Of a DNA stretch of 64,000 bases, positions 1-8,996 are shown one piece after another. The stretch lies in contig DHNY01000006.1 in assembly GCA_002409625.1 (NCBI GenBank), forward strand, positions 9,759 to 73,758. Direction: 5' to 3'. The translations under genes and the position numbers were made by a program. The notes below the pieces were generated by a model. That model was given only the letters and a program-made list of their open reading frames with translations, had not been told where the DNA came from and did no database searches. The stretch's first letter is position 1, and each line of letters opens with the position of its first letter. This DNA comes from Anaerolineaceae bacterium UBA5404 (GTDB lineage: Bacteria > Chloroflexota > Anaerolineae > Anaerolineales > Anaerolineaceae).

Positions 1-2
1 GA

Positions 3-104
3 GGACGCCAGCGCAAGCGGGTGGCGTTTGCCCGGCTGTTAGATGTGCTTAAAGAAAAATCCCGGCACCTTACTTACCACATTGCTTTTGCTCATTTAAG
101 TTAA
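3..104 (+). CDS. Possible C-terminal end of a gene entering from the left edge
   Basis: The frame starting at base 3 is open from the window edge to a TAA at 102-104 and would encode 33 residues rich in Arg and Lys, ending in AFAHLS. The other two forward frames stop at 40-42 and 50-52. It would overlap the end of the converging membrane-protein gene by about 35 bases. No family is recognisable from so short a tail, and the open stretch could be chance. Confidence 0.3.
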   Translation, partial: GRQRKRVAFARLLDVLKEKSRHLTYHIAFAHLS

Positions 105-2154
105 TAATGAATTCTTGTTGACTTCCGCTGAGCACTTTGGCTGAAATGAGTTCATGGGCAACGGTACACCAATGGTTTTTGATGGTAGGGAATTGGTCTT
201 CCAGGTCAGATTTGATGTTTTCGAAGTTGCCAGCTCTATCCGATTTTAGCCAGGCTTCTACCAACACCCTATATTCACTGCCAATGAGTGGTACAAATCC
301 CGCATCCTTGGCTTGTTGGTAAAGCCCAATCACCGCATCCCAATCTTCTAATTGCCGGGCAAGGTCAGCTTTTTGGTAGTAGTAGCACCATTGATTGGTG
401 TCTGTCTTGCCAAAGTATCGCTCCGGAAGCTGAGCCGGCGTCTTGGGGTTGGGGATAATCGTGTTTAGATTAGAAACCTCGGACATTTCCTGCCAATTTT
501 GGATGCCATAATTCAGGTTTGGCACAGAGGGCACAATGCCATCCGATAAAACTTGCACACAACCGTGTTCAGGTTGCAGGTAGCTTAAAAGCTTATTTGT
601 GTTGCCATGGAATTTGAGACTTCGCAACCCCGCCAGGATGTCACGATTTGCCTCAAGGCTGGGGATGTATTTCTTCTGGTTGGAATCCATAAAAACGAGG
701 TAGTAAGTATATTCTGAGCTTTTGTCTTCTGGCGCGTAAATGAGGTTAAGAGGTCCGGTTAGCGTGGAGCCTGAAAACAAACTTGCCGTCCCTGAATCGG
801 CTGTGATGAGCGCGGTTCCGCGTTCTAATCCAGGGACGCGCCAGGTGAGTTGTTGCCAAAGCTCAAGCTGTTTGTCCCACTGGCTAATGAAATCAAGCCG
901 CACCAAAAAGTGTGAGCCAATGCCAATGACGCACAATAATGCAATCGTGATGTAGCGTAAGGTATTGTTACGGATAAAAAATTCAATAAAGCCCGCGCTA
1001 AATAAGGCGATGCCGGGCAACATTGCAAGGTAAAATCGGTTCCATGGAAAGGCAAGACCCACTCTAAAGCCACCGGCGTAAAAAGGAATCAAGGAAAGCA
1101 CACACAAAATCAGACCGACGGGCATCAAAACCCAGGCTTTGGCATCATAATCTGGCTTTTGTCGCTTTTTGTGGAAAATGAAAGCCAAAGCACCGAGTAT
1201 AACCGGCAAGCTGACTGCACAGAGCAGGATTAATTTGCGATGATTGAGTTCGAACCAGTGTGTGTAAAGCTGTTTAAAGGCTTCTGACCACGCCCAATAC
1301 AAGCCGTCTATTACGGAGTGGAAAGCCTGCGTTGCCAGTTGCTGGATGGTTTGCCACGGGGTGGTTTTGAGCTGGTCCAGGAGTTTTATTTCATATTGAT
1401 AAGTGCTGCGCTGGCTAATTCTGTAAACCAGAAAGGCGATGAGCAAGAGAAGATAGGGTAAATAATCCAGCAAAACCAGTTTGAAGGTCTTCTTTCGGTT
1501 TTGAGGATTTTCTTTGTGGTGCATTATCCAAAGCAGTATCGGCCTAAACAGTTCCAAACCAAAGTAATATTCCACCGGACCAATGCCAATTGAGAGTAAA
1601 AAGAGGCTTAAACTCGTCCACAATGCATAAAGCCATGCCTTTGACCGGTTTTCTATCGCCCGCGCCATGCCATAAAAGGAAAAGATGTGGCATGTGAAGA
1701 AAAGATAAAAAATTGAAAACATGATGGAAAAGTTATGGTTCTTAAAACCCGGGAAAACCGTAAAAATGAGCACTGCCCAGATCCAAACTTTTCTGTGTTT
1801 CGGAAAAAGCTTGTTGAGGCTAATCCAAAAGGCTAATGACAAAAGCCACCGCGAGAATATGGCAAAACCAGCCCAAAAAAGAGGCGTATCACTCATAAAA
1901 GAAAACAGAAAAACGTAGGGAATAGACTCTAAGGGCCGATCCTGAGAAAAATACGCCCAAAAGCCACTCGCACCAAATTTTTGTTGGAAGAGGATGATGT
2001 ACCAGTCATCCAGATAAAAACCAATACGGCGCCATAATACGCCATATGCCAGTACGCTTACCAAGAGAAGTAATAAGGGAATGCTTAGTTTTTCCCAGAT
2101 GCTATGGTGTTCGATTGCTTTTGTTGCCGCGGGTTTTTCGGATTTCGGGTTCAA
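70..2154 (-). CDS. Polytopic membrane protein, possible GT-C-like glycosyltransferase
   Basis: A 694-residue protein with roughly ten or more hydrophobic segments in its first 430 residues, followed by a soluble C-terminal region of about 260 residues. That layout resembles GT-C glycosyltransferases that use lipid-linked sugars, but I see no diagnostic motif. Near residues 590-660 the sequence (QLEDWDAVIGLYQQAKDAGF) looks like a TPR-type helical pair. The start is TTG at 2154, preceded by GAGAGG at a suitable distance; no ATG lies nearby in frame. A TACAAT hexamer and a palindrome lie just upstream. Function not assigned; the membrane topology is the firm part. Confidence 0.75.
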   Translation of the reverse strand: MNPKSEKPAATKAIEHHSIWEKLSIPLLLLLVSVLAYGVLWRRIGFYLDDWYIILFQQKFGASGFWAYFSQDRPLESIPYVFLFSFMSDTPLFWAGFAIFSRWLLSLAFWISLNKLFPKHRKVWIWAVLIFTVFPGFKNHNFSIMFSIFYLFFTCHIFSFYGMARAIENRSKAWLYALWTSLSLFLLSIGIGPVEYYFGLELFRPILLWIMHHKENPQNRKKTFKLVLLDYLPYLLLLIAFLVYRISQRSTYQYEIKLLDQLKTTPWQTIQQLATQAFHSVIDGLYWAWSEAFKQLYTHWFELNHRKLILLCAVSLPVILGALAFIFHKKRQKPDYDAKAWVLMPVGLILCVLSLIPFYAGGFRVGLAFPWNRFYLAMLPGIALFSAGFIEFFIRNNTLRYITIALLCVIGIGSHFLVRLDFISQWDKQLELWQQLTWRVPGLERGTALITADSGTASLFSGSTLTGPLNLIYAPEDKSSEYTYYLVFMDSNQKKYIPSLEANRDILAGLRSLKFHGNTNKLLSYLQPEHGCVQVLSDGIVPSVPNLNYGIQNWQEMSEVSNLNTIIPNPKTPAQLPERYFGKTDTNQWCYYYQKADLARQLEDWDAVIGLYQQAKDAGFVPLIGSEYRVLVEAWLKSDRAGNFENIKSDLEDQFPTIKNHWCTVAHELISAKVLSGSQQEFIINLNEQKQCGK

Positions 2155-2443
2155 AGTAGCCTCTCATCATCCTTGATATTAAGCAGATATCAAATTGTAT
2201 CACGGGCGCTGGTTTGGCTCTTATGAAAGTTGGTTGGGCAAATAGGTCAATGAGCATGTTGTAGTAAGTTTATTTTGCTATCAATATACAATGGAATCCT
2301 TGCCATAATTTGGGCTGGGGATTAAGATTAGCCATAGATGGTCAGTTAAAAGCTGCCATAAGAAACGAATGCAATCATTTTCGCTCGCTTTTCGCGAAAC
2401 TTTATAGCGGGTTGGTTTAACTCGCCGATAGAAAGGTTCAGTT
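2155..2443. promoter_or_regulatory. Divergent intergenic region with palindrome next to the 2154 gene
   Basis: This 289-base gap separates the minus-strand membrane protein from sucC. On the minus strand TACAAT (2194-2199) is a candidate -10, and immediately downstream lies the inverted repeat TTGATAT-N7-ATATCAA (2173-2193), in a position where a repressor could sit over the transcription start. On the plus side the sucC start has GAAAGG 7 bases upstream. No convincing -35 boxes were found on either side. Confidence 0.35.
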
Positions 2444-3613
2444 ATGCTGATACACGAATATCAAGCCAAACAAAAACTACAAGAATACAATATTGCCGTT
2501 CCAAAAAGTTTTCTCATTACAAAAGATGAAGAAATCATCCACGTACTAAGAAAAATTGAAACTCCAACCGCGGTTGTTAAAGCCCAGGTGCATGCCGGCG
2601 GCCGTGGAAAAGCCGGTGGTGTGGTTGTCGCTGAATCCTTGCTGGATGGCATCACAGCCGTGCGGCGTTTGCTGGGCTCAAAACTGGTCACCAACCAAAC
2701 CGGCGCTGAAGGTAAACCCATCGATTCGGTTTTAGTTGAAGAAGGCGTTCAAATAGAGCAGGAATTCTACGTGGCATTTACCATCAACCGCAGCTCGCAG
2801 TGCATCAGCCTTTTGGTTTCCACTGCTGGAGGCACGGACATTGAATCCAAGGAACACGCTGCCTCAATTCATCAGTATGACATTGACCCACAGATTGGCA
2901 TGCGCGAATTTGTGCCACTGAGGGTATGCCAGGATCTGATGTTGGCGCGCAAAGACTGGCCGGCTTGGATTGCCACCTTGCAAAACCTGTACCGCTGCTT
3001 TACCGAAAACGACGCGCTGTTGATTGAAATTAACCCCTTTATTCGCAGTAAATCCGGTGAATGGATTGCTTTGGATGCCAAGATGGACTTTGATGACAAC
3101 GCCCTCTTCAGGCATGAAAACCTTGCCTTTTTGCAAGACGACCGTCAGCAAACAGAGCCAGAACTTCTTGCGGCTCACTATGACCTCAGCTATGTCTCGT
3201 TGGATGGCACCATCGGCTGCCTGGTGAACGGTGCGGGATTGGCCATGGCGACTATGGACGCCATCAAAGAAGCCGGCGGAGAGCCCGCGAACTTTCTTGA
3301 TGTGGGTGGTAGTGCAACCACGATTTCTGTTGCAAACGGTTTGGACATTCTTTACCATGATCCAGGCGTTGAAGGTGTTTTTATCAACGTCTTTGGGGGT
3401 ATCGTGCGGTGTGATATCGTTGCTGAAGGCATTATCCGCGCCCTGCAAAAGCAAACCAAGCATTTGCCCATCGTCATCCGTCTTGAAGGCAACATGAAAG
3501 AGGAAGCGATTGTAGCTTTGCGGGAATATTCGCCAACACTGGATTTTGTGGACGACCTGGACAGTGGCGCTACACTTATTGTGCAAAGGATTAACGAGAG
3601 GAAAATGGCATGA
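2444..3613 (+). CDS. sucC: Succinyl-CoA ligase (ADP-forming) beta subunit
   Basis: This 389-residue protein is the beta chain of succinyl-CoA synthetase, which converts succinyl-CoA, ADP and phosphate to succinate, CoA and ATP. The N-terminal ATP-grasp domain is evident from KAQVHAGGRGKAGGV near residue 46, and the C-terminal ligase/CoA domain from GGSATTISVANGLDIL and NVFGGIVRCD near residue 320. Length matches the family (about 385-400). An SD-like GAAAGG precedes ATG 2444. Its TGA overlaps the sucD ATG by four bases (ATGA), implying translational coupling of the two subunits. Confidence 0.96.
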   Translation: MLIHEYQAKQKLQEYNIAVPKSFLITKDEEIIHVLRKIETPTAVVKAQVHAGGRGKAGGVVVAESLLDGITAVRRLLGSKLVTNQTGAEGKPIDSVLVEEGVQIEQEFYVAFTINRSSQCISLLVSTAGGTDIESKEHAASIHQYDIDPQIGMREFVPLRVCQDLMLARKDWPAWIATLQNLYRCFTENDALLIEINPFIRSKSGEWIALDAKMDFDDNALFRHENLAFLQDDRQQTEPELLAAHYDLSYVSLDGTIGCLVNGAGLAMATMDAIKEAGGEPANFLDVGGSATTISVANGLDILYHDPGVEGVFINVFGGIVRCDIVAEGIIRALQKQTKHLPIVIRLEGNMKEEAIVALREYSPTLDFVDDLDSGATLIVQRINERKMA

Positions 3614-4488
3614 GCATCTGGATTGACAAAAACTCACGTATTTTAGTTCAAGGCATGACCGGTAAGTACGGTCAATATCACACCCGCATGATGTTGGAGT
3701 ATGGCAGCAACATTGTGGCAGGTGTTACCCCCGGTAAAGGTGGAGAAGAAGTGTTGGGCGTGCCGGTTTTTGACCGCGTTGAAGAAGCCGTGTCTTCTAC
3801 CGATGCCAATGTAAGCATCATTTTGGTGCCAGCGCGTTATGCAGAATCAGCCATTTTTGAAGCCGCGCTTGCAGAACTGCCTTTGGTGGTGTGCATCACC
3901 GAGCATATTCCCATTCAGGATATGTTGCTCATTATGGCTTATCTCAAAGACCGCAACACCCGCCTTTTAGGTCCAAACTGCCCTGGCTTGATTACACCCG
4001 GGCAATGTAAGGTGGGCATTATGCCCGGCCCGGTGCATATCCCGGGTCCTGTGGGAGTGGTTTCCCGCTCGGGTACGCTCACCTATGAGGTGGCGCGCTC
4101 GCTTACCAACGCCAATTGCGGACAAAGCACGGTGGTGGGTATTGGTGGCGATCCGATTCATGGTACGAATTTTATAGATGTTTTAGAAGCTTTTGAAAAT
4201 GACCCCGAAACCGAATTGATCGTTTTGCTTGGTGAGATTGGTGGCGATGATGAGGAAAAAGCCGGTGAATGGCTAAAAGCGAATGCGTCAAAACCGGCTA
4301 TTGCATTTATCGCCGGGCAAACTGCGCCTACTGGTAAACGTATGGGACATGCTGGTGCGGTGATCCGGGGTGGTAAAGGCACTGCGGCTACCAAAATTGA
4401 GTCCTTGCGGGATAATGGTGTGCATGTAGCCCGTAAAATTGCCGATATCGGACCCATGGCGGCGGAGATTTTGGGTAAAAAGGCTTGA
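3610..4488 (+). CDS. sucD: Succinyl-CoA ligase (ADP-forming) alpha subunit
   Basis: The 292-residue alpha subunit of succinyl-CoA synthetase partners with the preceding gene product. The N-terminal Rossmann CoA-binding part is shown by GMTGKYGQYHTRMMLEYG and VTPGKGG, and the C-terminal ligase domain by LLGPNCPG and by GHAGAVIRGGKGTA around residue 245. The latter carries the conserved His that is phosphorylated during catalysis. The gene overlaps sucC by 4 bases, so the two form one operon. No terminator is visible in the short gap to the converging nnrD gene. Confidence 0.96.
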   Translation: MSIWIDKNSRILVQGMTGKYGQYHTRMMLEYGSNIVAGVTPGKGGEEVLGVPVFDRVEEAVSSTDANVSIILVPARYAESAIFEAALAELPLVVCITEHIPIQDMLLIMAYLKDRNTRLLGPNCPGLITPGQCKVGIMPGPVHIPGPVGVVSRSGTLTYEVARSLTNANCGQSTVVGIGGDPIHGTNFIDVLEAFENDPETELIVLLGEIGGDDEEKAGEWLKANASKPAIAFIAGQTAPTGKRMGHAGAVIRGGKGTAATKIESLRDNGVHVARKIADIGPMAAEILGKKA

Positions 4489-4553
4489 TTTAAGCTGGAC
4501 TAAGCCCAAGAAAGTAAGGCAAAGGAAACGATGGCAATGGAAATGGGATGGCA

Positions 4554-5459
4554 CTAAGCTTTTTCAAGCTCTGCCATTGCCATACCGATGTGATCGATTA
4601 AATCAGACGGTAAAACAGAAGCTGCGTGTTTGCGTTTTTCCAAGGCGAGCAAGCCGCTTTTTGCATGCAACCAAACTGCCAGGCAGGCGGCGTAAAAAGG
4701 ATGTGTGCCTTGGGCGATTAAACCAGTTAACATGCCTGCCAACACATCCCCGCTGCCAGCGTGCGCTAAAACAGCGTTTGCAAAGGGCAAAAGATGTGTG
4801 GTGCCATTGGGAGAGCTTACAAGGGTATCAGCGCCTTTGAGCACCAAAATAACTCGATTTTCTATGGCAAAGGTGTGGGCAATTTCCAGGCGATTAGCTT
4901 GAATCTCTTCCCGGCTCAAACCTGTTAAGCGTGCCATTTCTCCCGGATGCGGGGTGAGTACCGTGTTTTGGGGTAGGTATTGGCGCCAGTTTTCAATGCC
5001 GCTAAGGATGGTGAGCATATCAGCATCAATAACTGTGGGCAGTTTGGCGTGCTTGGGCAGAATATCTAAAATCAATTGCTCACCAAATGCACGGCTTGCC
5101 TCCGTTAACCCTATGCCCGGACCGATGAGTAAGCCGGTTTTATGGCTTAGTTCTTTATCAATCTGGGCAAGAGATTCGGGGCAAAGCCCACCTTCATCTT
5201 CCGGCAGAACTGACCAAATGGCTTCTGGCAGATGTCCTGCCAGGACAGCATGCAGGCTTTTTGGAACAGCCATTTCCACAAGTCCAACACCAGAACGCAA
5301 GCAGGCTTTTCCGGAGAGCAGTGCCGCACCGGTATAGCGCTGAGAGCCAGCCAGGATGAGCGCGCTGCCAAAACTGCCTTTGTGACTGTAATCATTGCGT
5401 TTTGGCAAAAAATGCCTTACAAGGTTTTGGTGAATGAGCTTTGGTGCCTCAGTTGTCAT
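4554..5459 (-). CDS. nnrD: ADP-dependent NAD(P)H-hydrate dehydratase
   Basis: A 301-residue protein of the YjeF C-terminal/ribokinase-like family, which repairs hydrated NADH and NADPH (NAD(P)HX) using ADP or ATP. Diagnostic segments are KGSFGSALILAGS near the N-terminus, GLLIGPGIG, VLTPHPGEMARLTG near residue 170 and AGSGDVLAGMLTGLIAQG near residue 236, which forms the anion hole and active site. The epimerase (NnrE) domain often fused at the N-terminus is absent, so this is a stand-alone dehydratase. No SD precedes the ATG; a perfect TATAAT sits 7 bases upstream, suggesting a leaderless mRNA. Confidence 0.9.
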   Translation of the reverse strand: MTTEAPKLIHQNLVRHFLPKRNDYSHKGSFGSALILAGSQRYTGAALLSGKACLRSGVGLVEMAVPKSLHAVLAGHLPEAIWSVLPEDEGGLCPESLAQIDKELSHKTGLLIGPGIGLTEASRAFGEQLILDILPKHAKLPTVIDADMLTILSGIENWRQYLPQNTVLTPHPGEMARLTGLSREEIQANRLEIAHTFAIENRVILVLKGADTLVSSPNGTTHLLPFANAVLAHAGSGDVLAGMLTGLIAQGTHPFYAACLAVWLHAKSGLLALEKRKHAASVLPSDLIDHIGMAMAELEKA

Positions 5460-5466
5460 AGCTTCA

Positions 5467-5472
5467 ATTATA
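5467..5472 (-). promoter_or_regulatory. -10 box of a likely leaderless promoter for nnrD
   Basis: Reading the minus strand, TATAAT is followed by 7 bases and then the ATG of nnrD. Transcription starting the usual distance after a -10 box would begin at or next to the start codon. No Shine-Dalgarno is present. Confidence 0.6.
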
Positions 5473-5546
5473 CGCTGAAAAGCCTATGGAAAAGGCATGC
5501 CGCGGATACCTCACACAAAGAAAATAACATCTTTGCTTGCTTAAGG

Positions 5547-5552
5547 TAAAAT
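5547..5552 (+). promoter_or_regulatory. -10 box just upstream of the 5559 lipoprotein gene
   Basis: TAAAAT followed by AAGGGC and then ATG at 5559. The six-base spacing is the same as at several other genes in this window. AAGGG could also serve as a weak SD, so this is a less secure leaderless case. Confidence 0.45.
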
Positions 5553-5558
5553 AAGGGC

Positions 5559-6641
5559 ATGAAAAAGAACATTCTCAAGGCTTTGTCTCTGGCGCTAATC
5601 CTTGCCTTTTTGCTTGTTGCTTGCACAAAAGAAACGCCTGCGCCAACACCAGTTATCAGCTCAAACAACACGCCCATTCCTGTTGTAACCGAACCGGTTG
5701 GTGATGTTACGAGCCAAGTGCCAACAAACCCCATCCAGGAACAAAGCCCTGAGCCGCCTGCACAAAGTCAAGCCCAGCTCTTGCTTTGGGCACCCGCTTC
5801 TGCTGACTCAGCCATGGCGCAGACTTATGGCGCGCAATTGCAGGCTTATGCCTCACAAAACGCTTTGAGGTTTGAAGCCTTTGAAGAGCTAAACCCAGGA
5901 CAGCTTGGGGAACAAACCCAACTCGTGGTCGCTTTGGCAGACCCCGCAGATGTGCAGGCTATGGCAGAAGCCCATGTTCACGTGCAGTTCTTGTTGGTGG
6001 GTAAGCTTCAGGAAAGCTCATTAACCAATCTGCATGTGCTTAGTCAAACCCAAGCTTTGCCAGAACACATAAGCTTTTTGGCTGGGTTGGCGGCGGTATT
6101 GGGCACGCCTGAGTATCGGGTTGGATCCATCACGCAAATTAATAGCCCCGCCGGCACCCTGGCACGCGATGGCTTTTTGACGGGCGCGCGTTACTATTGC
6201 GGTTTGTGTCGTTCGCGCTACACACCTTTGGTGGTTTATCCTATTCAGGCTGAAATCGAAGCTGCCGAAAATTGGAAAGGCGCGCTAGATAGCCTGCTGG
6301 CACAAAGCGTAAAAACCGTTTTTGTACAGGCGGAACTCAGCTCACCTGAGCTTATCGATGCGCTCAACTCGCATGGCATCAGCCTGGTGGCTGTTGAGGG
6401 GCAAAACGGTATCGAAGCTTCGCAGACTCTAATGGGCGTTTTAAGCACGGGTGGGGTAGCCGATATTTCACCCATTGTTGAGCGCATTTTGGCGGGCGAG
6501 AGCCTCGGCACCCTCCATGTGGGGCTGGATGTCACCCGCGTGAATGAAGAAAAGCTGACAGCCGGCAAACGCATCCTCTTTGAGCGTTTTAAGGAAGACC
6601 TGCTCAATGGTGAGATCAAAGCCCTGCCTCATGGACAATAA
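5559..6641 (+). CDS. BMP-like lipoprotein (solute-binding fold)
   Basis: A 360-residue lipoprotein. Residues 1-21 form a lipoprotein signal with lipobox LLVAC, followed by a Pro/Thr/Glu-rich linker to about residue 75. The rest looks like a periplasmic-binding-protein fold of the BMP/PnrA or LacI-like type: two alternating alpha/beta lobes, with LVVALADPADVQAMAEA and FVQAELSSPELIDALNSHG. The ligand cannot be read from the sequence. No permease or ATPase genes are adjacent, so a sensory or orphan-binding role is as likely as transport. Confidence 0.7.
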   Translation: MKKNILKALSLALILAFLLVACTKETPAPTPVISSNNTPIPVVTEPVGDVTSQVPTNPIQEQSPEPPAQSQAQLLLWAPASADSAMAQTYGAQLQAYASQNALRFEAFEELNPGQLGEQTQLVVALADPADVQAMAEAHVHVQFLLVGKLQESSLTNLHVLSQTQALPEHISFLAGLAAVLGTPEYRVGSITQINSPAGTLARDGFLTGARYYCGLCRSRYTPLVVYPIQAEIEAAENWKGALDSLLAQSVKTVFVQAELSSPELIDALNSHGISLVAVEGQNGIEASQTLMGVLSTGGVADISPIVERILAGESLGTLHVGLDVTRVNEEKLTAGKRILFERFKEDLLNGEIKALPHGQ

Positions 6642-6939
6642 GTCTTCTCTTTTTACTTATCACACACGATAAAACTGGTCTTGTAACCAAAAGAAGTCGA
6701 ACGTCAAGAAAATCCTTGACGTTCGGTATAGGCTATTGTATTGTTTTAGACAAGTAAGGTATCCTATTGACTGAGTCATTTTTGTTCATCGTTCACAACT
6801 TGTTTTAGGCGGAAAAAGCCCTTCTTTTACAGCTTATCAGTTTCCTTAAATTTGGAGAAAGGAGTTGCTACCCAAAATATTCATCAGGCTCATGAGCCTA
6901 TGTTGTTTTTTATGTTTTAAAAGTTTATACGAGAGAAAA
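6642..6939 (+). promoter_or_regulatory. Upstream region of the 6940 gene with an 11-bp inverted repeat
   Basis: The gap holds a perfect 11-bp inverted repeat (6698-6708 with 6715-6725, loop AAAATC). It lacks a following T run, so it is either a weak terminator for the lipoprotein gene or an operator. Further down, GGTATCC (6758-6764) could be a -10 region. A frame extending the downstream gene to a TTG at 6865 is not believed to be translated. Confidence 0.35.
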
Positions 6940-8355
6940 ATGAATAAGGAAAGAATAGTAAAGGTTTTATCCGTTGTTTTGGCGGTGATGATGGTGTTGA
7001 GCCTTTCGCCAAGGATGGTTTTTGCCGATGATATCCCGCTTGGGTCTGGTAAAGGTTTTGAGCCGGATGAGGCCTTAGATTCAGAAACCGCCGGTGAGCC
7101 AGGGCTTGAGCAGTATGAAACGGTTCAGCAAGGCTCCCTCATTAAACGCTCAGCGATTGGCTACAATTGGGAGTGGGATATAGGCTTTTATTTTTGGGAA
7201 GATATCAGAGATTCTGATGCATATGAGTTTCTTTTAGAATCAGACATTGGTTTTAATGGGGGTGGTTTCTTGCCATCCCCAACCGAGGGGCACATCCTGC
7301 ACTTACTATCCAGTACCTTTGTTTATTGCCGCTTTGATACCAAAACCCACACCCTTGAGGAAGTTAAGCGTTTTGAAATGGAAAACAAATTGGTGGTTGA
7401 TATGACCCCTTACATGACCATCCAAGGCTCATTCTTCATTGGGCTGGGTTATGATTTATCTAAAAATCAAGACTTTCTCTTTGGCTTCGCGCCCCAGGAT
7501 GGATCTTTAACCGTATATCATGAGTTTCCCGGTCCCAGCGTGATGAATGCCATCGCCTATGTGCCAAAAGAAAATCGCCTCTACCTTCTTGATGCAAGAA
7601 ATAATAAATTATTTACAATGTATCCGCCAAATATGATCCTTTGGGAAGTTGGTGACTTGGGCTATGATTCAAGCTCGAATGCACTCCAGTCGATGGATTA
7701 TGATGAGATGAATGATACCTTGTTCTGGTTATCCCGCCCAAATTCGACCGATGAACAGAGCAAGTTGTGGACCATTGACCGTGAAACCGGTAAGGCTAGC
7801 CTTGTGGGGGAAATAGGACCGGATAAATTTACAATGTTAGTCTTAACGCCACCTGAGCGCATTCATTTCCCGATGATCTTCAACCCCTCTCCTTTCCTTA
7901 ACGGTGATTTCGAAAACGGTAACGTAGTGTGGAAGGAAGAGACAGAAAATGGCGATCCTCTGATTATTCCGCATTGGTGGTTTCCTGACGATCCAGAACC
8001 TCATTCTGGTGAATACTATGTCAAGTTTGATAGCGCCAGGTATGGCAAGCAATCCTTTTCACAGACGGTCACCTTACCACCAGATGTAGATATGCTAACC
8101 TATTGGGTTTATATCTACGCCATAGGTATTCCCACAAAGCCGGAAGTTATAACCATATACATTAATGGAGAAGTGCGTTTTACAGGTCGGTTGCGTCACA
8201 CCGGAGAATGGGGTATTGTAGACTTTTTCCCGCTTGGAAAGTATGCAGGGCAGACAGTAGAGTTTAAGTATGAGTTTATATCTGATGGAAGCCGCACGTT
8301 GCGCTTTTACCTAGATGATTTTTCCATCACGAGAAAAGGTAAAGGAGGACATTAA
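6940..8355 (+). CDS. Secreted protein with propeller-like middle and C-terminal beta domain
   Basis: 471 residues counted from ATG 6940, chosen because it begins a clean signal peptide (MNKERIVKVLSVVLAVMM... ending VFA at about residue 29) and has GAGAG upstream; a longer in-frame TTG start would put charged sequence before the signal. The middle part has repeats such as LQSMDYDEMNDTLFWLS typical of propeller-like secreted proteins. Then comes the hinge HFPMIFNPSPFLNGDFENG, and a C-terminal jelly-roll-like region ending in LRFYLDDFSITRKG. The MDYDE motif recurs in the 1384-residue surface protein at 23982-28136. Function unknown. Confidence 0.7.
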   Translation: MNKERIVKVLSVVLAVMMVLSLSPRMVFADDIPLGSGKGFEPDEALDSETAGEPGLEQYETVQQGSLIKRSAIGYNWEWDIGFYFWEDIRDSDAYEFLLESDIGFNGGGFLPSPTEGHILHLLSSTFVYCRFDTKTHTLEEVKRFEMENKLVVDMTPYMTIQGSFFIGLGYDLSKNQDFLFGFAPQDGSLTVYHEFPGPSVMNAIAYVPKENRLYLLDARNNKLFTMYPPNMILWEVGDLGYDSSSNALQSMDYDEMNDTLFWLSRPNSTDEQSKLWTIDRETGKASLVGEIGPDKFTMLVLTPPERIHFPMIFNPSPFLNGDFENGNVVWKEETENGDPLIIPHWWFPDDPEPHSGEYYVKFDSARYGKQSFSQTVTLPPDVDMLTYWVYIYAIGIPTKPEVITIYINGEVRFTGRLRHTGEWGIVDFFPLGKYAGQTVEFKYEFISDGSRTLRFYLDDFSITRKGKGGH

Positions 8356-8464
8356 GCAGCCTTTGAAGGGTTGATTGACCGGGTCATGTACATTGGCTTT
8401 GCCAATTAGGACATGCACGACAGCGTTGCACTTCTACCACAAAGAGAGCGTTATGCTAAGAAAA

Positions 8465-8514
8465 AGCCTGCTTGTTCAAAGGCCTAAGATTTAACAAGCA
8501 GGCTAAGTTTTTTT
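8465..8514 (+). terminator. Rho-independent terminator
   Basis: A perfect 12-bp stem (8465-8476 with 8493-8504) with a 16-base loop, followed by AAG and a run of seven T. It ends transcription of the 6940 gene. Confidence 0.8.
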
Positions 8515-8582
8515 GTTTTTGGGGTGGAAAGGCTTAATTCTAAAAGAAACTTGAAAAACCATGCTTTCTGCCACCATTTTGC

Positions 8583-8611
8583 TTGACGTACGTGGTCAGT
8601 TCTGATAGACT
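8583..8611 (+). promoter_or_regulatory. Candidate promoter P1 of the tRNA-tuf operon
   Basis: TTGACG (8583-8588), a 17-base spacer and TAGACT (8606-8611). Spacing is optimal for a sigma-70-type promoter. It lies 110 bases upstream of the first tRNA. Confidence 0.6.
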
Positions 8612-8649
8612 CATCACTTGCGCATTAAGACTGATTTACAAAATCAGCC

Positions 8650-8678
8650 TTGCGAAAGCTTGCAGATTTTGGTATACT
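8650..8678 (+). promoter_or_regulatory. Candidate promoter P2 of the tRNA-tuf operon
   Basis: TTGCGA (8650-8655), exactly 17 bases, then TATACT (8673-8678). It is 42 bases upstream of tRNA-Thr and in tandem with P1. Confidence 0.65.
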
Positions 8679-8720
8679 TTTTAGTCTGTGGCTAGCAGTT
8701 TAACAAGGTTCAAAAAGGGC

Positions 8721-8792
8721 GCCGGCGTAGCTCAATGGTAGAGCAACCGCCTTGTAAGTGGTAGGTTATGAGTTCGATTCTCATCGTCGGCT
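8721..8792 (+). tRNA. tRNA-Thr (TGT anticodon)
   Basis: A complete cloverleaf: acceptor GCCGGCG pairs with CGTCGGC, the D arm contains GCTCAATGGTAGAGC, the anticodon loop CTTGTAA gives TGT, and the T arm is ATGAG-TTCGATT-CTCAT. Discriminator T; CCA is not encoded. It is the first gene of the operon. Confidence 0.95.
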
Positions 8793-8807
8793 TCGTTGCA
8801 CATTCGC

Positions 8808-8842
8808 GATTGCGCCGGACCGCTTAGGGGTCGGGCGTAATC
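8808..8842 (+). other. Strong hairpin in the spacer between tRNA-Thr and tRNA-Tyr
   Basis: GATTGCGCC and GACC fold back on GGTC and GGGCGTAATC with a short GCTTAGG loop, including G-T pairs. There is no T run, so it is more likely a processing or folding element in the tRNA precursor than a terminator. It is not a tRNA remnant that I can recognise. Confidence 0.4.
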
Positions 8843-8879
8843 TCAAACGGGCAAGAACTGGCGCCCCGAAATAAATAAT

Positions 8880-8962
8880 GGACGGTTACCCAAGTGGACA
8901 ACGGGGGCTGACTGTAAATCAGCTGGCAAAGGCCTTCGGAGGTTCGAATCCTTCACCGTCCA
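8880..8962 (+). tRNA. tRNA-Tyr (GTA anticodon)
   Basis: A class II tRNA with a long variable arm. Acceptor GGACGGT pairs with ACCGTCC, the anticodon loop CTGTAAA gives GTA, and the T arm is GGAGG-TTCGAAT-CCTTC. Discriminator A; CCA not encoded. Confidence 0.95.
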
Positions 8963-8996
8963 CTGTCTGATACGAGAGTGTCAGATTTGTACGGCT

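Larger units (their letters stand above)
8356..8720. other. Intergenic region between secreted protein and tRNA operon
   Basis: This 365-base gap contains no credible ORF. It holds a terminator (8465-8514) followed by two candidate sigma-70 promoters that would drive the tRNA-tuf operon. Confidence 0.6.

Noticed and set aside
2864..3637. A 257-codon minus-strand frame opposite sucC
   Set aside because: Antisense shadow of a certain gene, with composition unlike a protein family.
6865..6939. N-terminal extension of the 6940 protein from TTG 6865
   Set aside because: AGGAG abuts that TTG with no spacing, and the extension would precede a clean signal peptide.
8793..8879. A degenerate tRNA-Gly between tRNA-Thr and tRNA-Tyr
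   Set aside because: Only one imperfect hairpin is present; no D or T arm sequences could be found.
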